From Bacteroidetes bacterium QS_8_64_10 (GTDB lineage Bacteria; Bacteroidota; Rhodothermia; Rhodothermales; Salinibacteraceae), in contig PXTQ01000009.1 of NCBI GenBank assembly GCA_003022505.1, forward strand, positions 13,097 to 19,351: a stretch of 6,255 nt of DNA, read 5' to 3'. A program made the position numbers and the translations under genes. The notes under the pieces are model-generated. The model was not told the DNA's origin and did no database searches. It saw only the letters and a program-made list of their open reading frames with translations. This document shows, in pieces, positions 1 through 4,259 of this stretch (positions within the stretch are counted from its first letter, which is position 1; every line of letters starts with the position of its first letter).

Positions 1-4
1 CAGG

Positions 5-86
5 ATTGCGTATTGCGTATTTCGTGTTGTGTGAGGCCGCCCCCGGCCTTCTGACCTTCGACGTTCCGACCTTCCGACCTTCGACC
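5..86. repeat. Two short-period tandem repeat tracts upstream of mreD
   Basis: Positions 5-32 are four consecutive 7-nt units of type ATTGCGT, the first two identical and the last two diverged. Positions 49-86 are five units of 7 or 8 nt built on TTCCGACC or TTCGACC. Between them, AGGCCG at 34-39 and CGGCCT at 44-49 can form a 6-bp hairpin with a CCCC loop. The reading frame of the next gene is open through this region, but the translation simply mirrors the repeat (TFDVPTFRPSTTD), so the tract is taken as non-coding spacer. Its function is unknown. Confidence 0.75.
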
Positions 87-92
87 ACGGAT

Positions 93-563
93 ATGCCGTT
101 GTTTGTTCGTCGCGCCCTCGTCGGCCTCGCGCTGGTGCTCCTCCAGTGGATCGTATTTCAACGCCTCGACATTTTCGGGGCCTACCCGGACGCCGTGCTC
201 CTGTTTGTAGCTTGGATCGGCTTGCGGCACGGGCGGCAGGCTGGCTCCACGGCGGGGTTTCTGCTCGGCTTTCTGATGGACTGGGTCCTCGGCACGTGGG
301 GCGTCAACATGTTCGTCAAGACGCTCGTGGGCTTCGTGGTGGGCCTGTTTCCCGCCAGCGACCGCGAGACGCTGCTCATACGCCCGCAGCAGGCTTTTCT
401 GGGCGGCCTCGTCGTCGCGCTCTTGCACAACGGCATCCAGGTTGTCTTTATGGCCGCCGAGACGGGAGATCGCAGTCCCATCACGCTGACGGCGCTCTGG
501 GTGGGCGCGGCGCTCTACACGGGCTTTCTGGCTTTTCTGGCGGCGCTCTTCGCGCGACGGTGA
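93..563 (+). CDS. mreD: Rod shape-determining protein MreD (membrane component)
   Basis: This 156-residue, very hydrophobic protein matches the size and pattern of MreD, an integral inner-membrane partner of MreC and MreB in the complex that guides lateral cell-wall synthesis. Membrane segments are visible at about residues 5-23, 32-46, 50-67, 71-87, 99-121 and 129-153. The family-like stretch runs from YPDAVLLFVAWIGL (31-44) through the glycine-rich GSTAGFLLGFLMDW (51-64), followed by a G-x-N turn and another helix. The ATG at 93 is chosen because the frame remains open upstream only through a short-tandem-repeat tract; no clear Shine-Dalgarno is present, as is common in Bacteroidota. mreC would be expected just upstream, outside the window. 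The usual next genes (mrdA for PBP2, rodA) are absent; a stress protein follows after 242 bases. Function rests on topology and motif pattern, because MreD sequences are poorly conserved. Confidence 0.8.
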   Translation: MPLFVRRALVGLALVLLQWIVFQRLDIFGAYPDAVLLFVAWIGLRHGRQAGSTAGFLLGFLMDWVLGTWGVNMFVKTLVGFVVGLFPASDRETLLIRPQQAFLGGLVVALLHNGIQVVFMAAETGDRSPITLTALWVGAALYTGFLAFLAALFARR

Positions 564-575
564 AGACGCAACGAC

Positions 576-611
576 AAGTGTGAAAGTATGGAAGTGCGAA
601 GGGGTGTGGTA
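576..611. repeat. Octamer-period degenerate repeat after mreD
   Basis: Starting 13 bases after the mreD stop codon, three successive 8-nt units of type AAGTGTGA / AAGTATGG / AAGTGCGA are followed by a G-rich relic of the same pattern ending near 611. The unit differs from those before mreD but has the same scale and degeneracy. No reading frame or transcript signal is apparent. Confidence 0.6.
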
Positions 612-630
612 TGCGGCGAAGAAGCTGTTG

Positions 631-724
631 GACGGCAGACGGCGGACCGCCGACCGCTGTTCCTGGACTGTGAGAGTGGGTTTCACAATGAGACGCGGCG
701 GGACGCCGTCCGCAGTCTGCGGTC
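631..724. repeat. Imperfect inverted repeat between mreD and usp
   Basis: GACGGCAGACGGCGGAC at 631-647 pairs with GTCCGCAGTCTGCGGTC at 708-724 at 15 of 17 positions, enclosing a 60-base loop. Inside the loop TGTGA (669-673) and TCACA (683-687) form a smaller 5-bp stem, and GACGCGGC / GCCGTC (about 692-710) offers an alternative fold. No T-run follows, so it is not a standard intrinsic terminator. It could be a paired repeat of the GTCTGCGGTC type or an RNA structure at the end of the mreD transcript. The rest of the gap up to 805 holds no gene that I can see. Confidence 0.6.
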
Positions 725-805
725 ATAAGGCAGCAGGATTCTCGTAGAGCACAGCTTGAATTACATACGTTCATCGGCGCACACGTCAGCACCGCTCACG
801 CCTCC

Positions 806-1681
806 ATGCCCGAGCATCCGCACGACGTTCTCATTCCTATTGCCAACCCGGATCGCGCGCCGCGCTACATCGACCTGGGTGCGCGCATCGCCTCGGAGCT
901 TGAGAGCGAACTCGTTCTGCTTTCCATCGAGCTGGACGACCTGGAGGATAATCAGGGGATCACCGAGGAGATCGAGGGCCGATCGCCGGAGAAGCTCCGC
1001 GCGCCGAAAGCCTACGCCGAGGACCACTGCGACGTGACGGCGCGCATCCGGCAAATCAGGGCGCGCGACGTGGCCGAAGGCATCGTCGTGGCCGCGCAGG
1101 CTCCCAACGTGGGCTACCTCATCATGGGCTGGCGCGGCGATGAAGGCGAGGACGGCGGCACCAGCGCCATCGGGCGAAAGAGCGACGGCCTCACCCGCGA
1201 GGCGGACGCCCACACCATCGTCATGCAGGAGAGCACGCTGAACGAAGACGAGCGTGTGCTGCTGCCCGTCCTCTCGGCCTCGCTGAATCCGGCCTCGCTC
1301 GCCGTAGCCTCGCTGCTCGCCGGTCCCGCCGACGGTGCGATCACGGTGCTGCAGCTTTCGCCCAGCGAGACTACGGACGAGGAGAAGGATGACTTTCGGT
1401 CGTCGCTGCTTTCCTTTGAGGACGTACCCAAGAACGGTCTCGTCAGTCTCGTGCGCGGGAAGGAGGCCTTTGAGGTCGTCTTCGAGGTGACGAGCGATCC
1501 GGCCCGGACGCTGCTCGACGCGCTGGAGGATCAGAACCGCCTCATGCTGGAGGCGCGGCAGGCGCAAGCCTTCAAGGAAAAGGTGCACGAGGTCGGTGCG
1601 AGCGTCAGCCTCCCGCGCGAGGTGCCCTGCCCGCTCGTCTTGGTGCGCCCGAAGCATCAGAGCGTGGCGTTCGGGCTGTAA
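806..1681 (+). CDS. Tandem universal stress protein (two UspA domains)
   Basis: This is a 291-residue soluble, acidic protein made of two UspA-like alpha/beta domains, about residues 5-142 and 145-283. Domain 1 opens with the typical first strand HDVLIPIANP, has the DVAEGIV helix (88-94), and carries LIMGWRG (105-111), the start of the Usp nucleotide-binding loop. The glycine spacing after it is wider than in the G-2x-G-9x-G pattern of ATP-binding Usp proteins, so binding may be altered. Domain 2 has DPARTLLDALED (231-242) and the last strand CPLVLVRP (275-282), but no glycine-rich loop. Such tandem units with GWRG are common as cytoplasmic tails of amino-acid permeases and cation antiporters; here no membrane domain precedes it, so it is either a free-standing Usp or a detached tail. 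The ATG at 806 has no clear Shine-Dalgarno, but it begins just before the first strand. No intrinsic terminator follows. Confidence 0.82.
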   Translation: MPEHPHDVLIPIANPDRAPRYIDLGARIASELESELVLLSIELDDLEDNQGITEEIEGRSPEKLRAPKAYAEDHCDVTARIRQIRARDVAEGIVVAAQAPNVGYLIMGWRGDEGEDGGTSAIGRKSDGLTREADAHTIVMQESTLNEDERVLLPVLSASLNPASLAVASLLAGPADGAITVLQLSPSETTDEEKDDFRSSLLSFEDVPKNGLVSLVRGKEAFEVVFEVTSDPARTLLDALEDQNRLMLEARQAQAFKEKVHEVGASVSLPREVPCPLVLVRPKHQSVAFGL

Positions 1682-1734
1682 GAGCCTGTGTTTGTGCGAA
1701 AAATGTGGGAAGCCCGATGTTCGAGCGAGCCGGC

Positions 1735-1763
1735 TTGACGCGGACCCGGAAACTCGCTACCTT
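1735..1763 (+). promoter_or_regulatory. Strong sigma70-like promoter with no recognised gene behind it
   Basis: TTGACG at 1735-1740 and TACCTT at 1758-1763 are separated by exactly 17 bases, close to ideal -35/-10 geometry. The extended element TACCTTAG also resembles the Bacteroidota TAnnTTTG box with one mismatch. Transcription would begin near 1770 and read rightward into a 630-base stretch without a convincing protein gene. The form resembles promoters of stable RNA genes in this bacterial group (my recollection, not searched). Confidence 0.6.
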
Positions 1764-1769
1764 AGCAAG

Positions 1770-2084
1770 CGTTGTAAGATTTGTGAGCGTGATCAAAGCA
1801 GCAACCCGTCGGTTGTCGCGTCTTGAGTGCGCTCACGCGCTTTGCTTGTCTTGCAAAAGCGCAAGGGTCGTCCGCCGCCGGTCGGTTCGTTTGCCTCCTG
1901 CGCGTGCGGCCACGCTTCCTTGACGTAGCCCGTCAGCGGTTCGCTCGTTGCATCTGGCATTCGCCTGCTTTCGCGCCGGTACGTCATACCCTTGCGTTCG
2001 GAAAAAGACGCACGTTGCAATCGTGCTCGTAGTCGGAACTCACTTCCTTTCGTGATTCGCACGCTGGAGGGCGTCCCGTTTTTT
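1770..2084 (+). ncRNA. Candidate structured non-coding RNA of unknown family
   Basis: The interval between the 1735-1763 promoter and a T-run at 2079-2084 is rich in local stems. They include GTGAGCG (1783-1789) with CGCTCAC (1830-1836) enclosing CAACC-CGTC-GGTTG (1802-1815); GCGCTTTGC (1837-1845) with GCAAAAGCGC (1853-1862), with one bulge; GCGTG-CGGC-CACGC (1902-1915); and TGACG-TAGCC-CGTCA (1921-1935). I looked for signatures of tmRNA, RNase P RNA, SRP RNA, 6S RNA, tRNA and rRNA and recognised none. Short reading frames on both strands lack family features. A small gene on the - strand (ATG at 1987, stop near 1793, 64 residues, reasonable GC3) cannot be fully excluded. The evidence is promoter plus fold potential only; high GC alone yields many stems. 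Confidence 0.25.
2061..2084 (+). terminator. Weak intrinsic-terminator-like hairpin
   Basis: ACGCT (2061-2065) and GGCGT (2070-2074) form a 5-bp stem with one G-T pair and a GGAG loop, followed after CCCG by six T residues and a T-rich tail (2079-2090). The stem is short and is set four bases from the T-run, so efficiency is doubtful. It would fit the end of a transcript begun near 1770. Confidence 0.3.
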
Positions 2085-2110
2085 CTTGTTTACTGATGCG
2101 AACATAACCT

Positions 2111-2276
2111 GCTAAACGCTGGCTGTCATTGCGAGCGAACGACACGAGCCGAAGGCGACTGACGACCGAAGGGAGCTAAGTGAGCGCGGCAATCTCCCCC
2201 AATCCGGCTGCCAAGCGCGTGGAGATTGCCACGTCCCTCCCTGCGGTCGGTCCTCGCAATGACTGCTTTCTTTAGC
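2111..2276. repeat. Dispersed palindromic repeat element (GTCATTGCGAG type)
   Basis: Outer ends GTCATTGCGAG (2125-2135) and CTCGCAATGAC (2253-2263) are perfect inverted copies, as are the inner boxes GGCAATCTCC (2188-2197) and GGAGATTGCC (2221-2230). This nested layout is that of a well-known small repeat present in many copies in numerous bacterial genomes. A further outer pair, GCTAAA (2111-2116) and TTTAGC (2271-2276), extends the symmetry. The left arm (73 bases) is about 30 longer than the right (43), partly because of an internal near-duplication, CGAGCCGAAGG (2145-2155) and CGACCGAAGGG (2163-2173). It encodes nothing and may fold into a long hairpin or be a non-autonomous mobile repeat. 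It lies between the usp gene and the rho promoter. Confidence 0.85.
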
Positions 2277-2328
2277 AAAGCATGTTCTGCGCAGTAGAAA
2301 CGCTAAGCGGAGACTTTTTGCTCCCACG

Positions 2329-2355
2329 TTGCCAGGACAAACCGCAAAGTATACT
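2329..2355 (+). promoter_or_regulatory. Candidate promoter of rho
   Basis: TTGCCA at 2329-2334 and TATACT at 2350-2355 are good -35 and -10 matches, but with a 15-base spacer, shorter than optimal. Transcription would start near 2362, leaving a leader of about 40 bases before the rho ATG at 2401. No strong Shine-Dalgarno is present, only an A/G-rich AAGCAAGAA at 2382-2390. Confidence 0.4.
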
Positions 2356-2400
2356 CGTTATTCAGCCTGCGATCCTTAACCAAGCAAGAACACTCGTCTT

Positions 2401-3472
2401 ATGTCTCAACCCACGTTTCGCGGCATGGTGGAGCTGATCGGCGAGAAGCGCTTCGGCTTCCTCCGCGAGCTTCGCCCCGAACTGCCCAAAGGCGACGACG
2501 ACTCGTTCGTCTCCCCGCCCGTCATCCAGGAATATCACCTGCGCGACGGCCTCATCTGCGAGGGTACGCTCAAGCCGGGCCGCAAGGGCGACATGCAGGT
2601 CGATGAGATCGAATCCATCATGGGCGGGTCGCCGGATGAGTGGCGCGAGGCCGGCGACTTCGACTCCGGCTCGATCATCTACCCGGAGGAGAAGCTGCAG
2701 CTCGTGCCCGGCGACGGCGCAGCGCGCCTTGATCGTCAGCCCGCCGCGTGCGGGCAAGACGGTGCTGCTCAAGAAGATAGCGGGCGCGGTCTCCGAGAAC
2801 CACCCGGAGGTGGAGCTGGCGACCCTCCTGGTAGACGAGCGCCCGGAAGAAGTGACCGACTTCCGCCGCTCCACCGACGCGCAGGTGTTCGCTTCCTCGA
2901 ACGACCGCGAGGAGGACAACCACGTGCGCGTGTCGACCCTTGCGCTGGAATACACGAAACGTATGACGGAGTTGGGGCGCGACGTGGTGCTGCTTCTGGA
3001 CTCGATCACGCGGCTGGGGCGCACCTTCAACTTGCACGTCTCCGGCAGCGGGCGCACGCTTTCGGGCGGTCTCGACGCCAACGCGCTCAAAGTGCCGCGT
3101 CAGATCTTCGGGGCGGCGCGCAACGTGGAGGGCGGCGGTTCGCTCACAATCATCGCTACGGCCCTCATCGAGACGGGCAGCCGCATGGACGACGTGATCT
3201 TCGAGGAGTTCAAGGGTACGGGCAACTCCGAGATCGTCTTGGAGCGCGAGCTGGCCGACAAGCGCATCTTCCCGGCCATCAACCTGCAAAAGAGCGGTAC
3301 GCGCAACGAGGAGCGGCTGATCGGTTCGGATCGCATTCAGGAGCACCATCGCCTGATGCGCGCCCTGAACAGCCGTCGCCCGCTCGAAGCCATGCAGGGC
3401 CTGCTGAAGCAAATTCGGCAGTCGCCTGACAACGAGGCCCTGCTCGACAATCTGATGTCGGCGGCGCAATAG
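2401..3472 (+). pseudogene. rho: Transcription termination factor Rho, disrupted by internal deletion and frameshift
   Basis: Rho is a hexameric RNA-dependent ATPase that ends transcription. From ATG 2401 the first frame encodes the cold-shock-like RNA-binding domain (RGMVELIGEKRFGFLREL, then IIYPEEKLQLVPGDG) up to about 2718. The match then resumes in the next frame at QRALIVSPPRAGKT (2720-2761) and continues to TAG 3470-3472. The ATPase part is well kept: P-loop PPRAGKT, catalytic-glutamate motif DERPEEV (2834-2854), Walker B VVLLLDS, Q-loop GSGRTLSGGLDANA (from about 3044) and R-loop KGTGN (3212-3226). What is absent between PGDG and QR is the conserved linker, about 19 residues in E. coli Rho (including the SPIGRG motif). 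The frame change means the missing length is 3n+2 bases, about 56. A simple slip would not restore the protein. As written, translation would yield 342 residues without an ATPase domain. The N-terminal helical Rho_N domain is also absent; an in-frame TAA at 2377 bounds the start. Either true inactivation or an assembly error. Confidence 0.93.
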
Positions 3473-3519
3473 CGTCTTCGCGTTCGGGCGTTTCGCGTTT
3501 GCGGGTTGGCGCGTTGTGG
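3473..3519. repeat. Degenerate GCGTT-type short repeat after rho
   Basis: Immediately after the rho stop codon, CGTT/GCGTTT/GGGTT cores recur every 6-8 bases (CGCGTTC, GGGCGTTT, CGCGTTTG, CGGGTTGG, CGCGTTG). On the opposite strand the pattern matches AAACGCAA-like words seen before the exported protein gene at 4208-4256. Confidence 0.55.
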
Positions 3520-3547
3520 AGTGAGAAACGCGCTAACGCCGCTCCAC
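3516..3547 (+). other. Hairpin downstream of rho without a T-run
   Basis: GTGGAGTG (3516-3523) pairs with CGCTCCAC (3540-3547), 8 bp with one G-T pair and a 16-base loop. No T-run follows, so it is not a canonical intrinsic terminator, but it is the only sizeable stem behind rho and may mark the 3' end of the transcript. Confidence 0.35.
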
Positions 3548-3560
3548 GCTGTCATGAAAT

Positions 3561-3589
3561 TTGACAATACTGTAACGTAGCGCGATAAC
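3561..3589 (+). promoter_or_regulatory. Sigma70-like promoter downstream of rho
   Basis: A perfect TTGACA (3561-3566) is followed after 17 bases by GATAAC (3584-3589). Transcription would start near 3596. The nearest downstream start codons belong to an unconvincing 67-codon frame (3643-3846) and to the broken gene beginning at 3813, which has a nearer promoter of its own. Confidence 0.5.
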
Positions 3590-3742
3590 GTGAACTCTTA
3601 GAGGCGGCTTTCTCGCATGTAGGGCACAGAAGAGATCTTTTCATGCCTCCGACTTCGCAAGCTCCGTCCTCCGCGTTTTTCCGGCATTTCGCCGCGATAC
3701 TGCGCCATATCGCATCAGCGCGGGGGTTTATCGCAAATTCAT
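3590..3742. other. Stretch without a recognisable gene
   Basis: I see no convincing gene here. A + frame starting at 3643 (67 codons) and a - frame spanning 3552-3755 (67 codons, one CPTC pair) are open, but neither has family features; the + frame overlaps the promoter and first codons of the next gene, and the - frame runs across the promoter at 3561-3589. This part is locally less GC-rich than the coding regions. Confidence 0.4.
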
Positions 3743-3771
3743 TTGCCGCCGTCACCCTCGGACTGTATGTT
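3743..3771 (+). promoter_or_regulatory. Promoter of the broken gene at 3813
   Basis: TTGCCG (3743-3748) and TATGTT (3766-3771) lie 17 bases apart; TTTG at 3742-3745 with TAtgTT 20 bases on also fits the Bacteroidota -33/-7 pattern. Expected start near 3778, giving a leader of about 35 bases before ATG 3813. Confidence 0.45.
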
Positions 3772-3812
3772 GACGATAAAAAGGTTTCGCCCGCTCGATC
3801 TGCTTCGGTGCG

Positions 3813-4117
3813 ATGGCCGACGCTGACTCAACAGAAAAGCTTATGACCAGCCGGTTTGCCTTCCAGCAACCGGCGCTGTGGTTTCCACGGGCGCGCCTCT
3901 CTACGCGGACCGGCTGGAGCTGACGGGATGGCACCTCTCACGGGACGCTACCGGCGGGCCATTCCGCTGCGCCGCATCTTGCAGGCCGATGCCGACAGTT
4001 CGGAGCGCCTGCTCGGTGTGGCTGGCCGACGGCCAGGTCCTCCGGCTGCACCTCGGCGATGCGCCGCGCTGGAAGCAGGCCGTCGACCGGCGGCTGGATG
4101 GACATGCTCGGAAATGA
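3813..4117 (+). pseudogene. Small protein of unknown family broken by three single-base indels
   Basis: No single frame covers this gene, but four consecutive frame segments join into one plausible protein of about 100 residues. Segment 1 starts at ATG 3813 (MADADSTEKL, then SRFAFQQPALWFP) to 3887. Segment 2 is TGAPLYADRLELTGWHL (3887-3937). Segment 3 begins TGRYRRAIPLRRI and ends near 4011. Segment 4 is VWLADGQVLRLHLGDAPRWK and onward (4016-4117, stop TGA). The joins fit one base lost at about 3887, one lost at about 3937-3940, and one extra C at about 4012-4014 (without it CTG CTG GTG TGG reads LLVW). Short strands, a GWHL/GRYRR turn and the terminal RWKQAV helix recall small bacterial PH-like domains, but I do not recognise a named family. 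The start is supported by the promoter at 3743-3771. It may be a decaying gene or one with sequencing errors. Confidence 0.6.
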
Positions 4118-4155
4118 CGACTTGCGATTTCGATGGCCGAAGGGTCATCACGCGC

Positions 4156-4184
4156 TGAACGAGCGAACTCTTAAACGCGATAAC
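4156..4184 (+). promoter_or_regulatory. Possible promoter of the LVIvD protein gene
   Basis: GATAAC at 4179-4184 repeats the -10 of the 3561-3589 promoter within a shared word CGCGATAAC (3581-3589 and 4176-4184). The -35 at the 17-base distance, TGAACG (4156-4161), is poor. Transcription from here would leave a leader of about 70 bases before ATG 4260. Confidence 0.22.
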
Positions 4185-4207
4185 ACACCTGTACAGACGT
4201 CGCGCCG

Positions 4208-4256
4208 CACAAACACTCACATATCCCCAAACGCAAGAACACGCAAACGTTCAAAT
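4208..4256. repeat. Degenerate AAACGCAA-type repeat before the LVIvD gene
   Basis: Cores such as AAACACTC, AAACGCAAG, AACACGCAA and AACGTTCAAA recur with 7-9 base spacing directly up to the start codon at 4260. It is the A-rich counterpart (opposite strand) of the tract after rho. It also takes the place where a Shine-Dalgarno would sit. Confidence 0.55.
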
Positions 4257-4259
4257 ACT

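Noticed and set aside
6..92. N-terminal extension of the mreD frame from an ATG at 6
   Set aside because: The added 29 residues are just the translation of tandem DNA repeats; MreD homology-like sequence begins after the ATG at 93.
761..1657. Long open frame of 298 codons on the - strand
   Set aside because: It lies opposite the usp gene, is composed of R/H/L-rich text typical of antisense frames in high-GC DNA, and the + strand has clear UspA motifs.
1793..2062. 89-codon frame on the - strand between usp and rho
   Set aside because: GC3 is acceptable in its later part, but I recognise no family, it has no promoter or ribosome site, and it overlaps the candidate RNA. Kept only as an alternative.
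2700..2765. Programmed ribosomal frameshift in rho
   Set aside because: A slip of one base would not restore the missing ~19 conserved residues, and no slippery heptamer with a downstream structure is evident.
2675..3469. 264-codon frame on the - strand
   Set aside because: Antisense shadow of rho, whose ATPase motifs are unmistakable.
3643..3846. 67-codon + strand frame starting MPPTSQAP
   Set aside because: No recognisable features; it runs over the 3743-3771 promoter and the start of the better-supported gene at 3813. The ATGA overlap at its end is probably chance.
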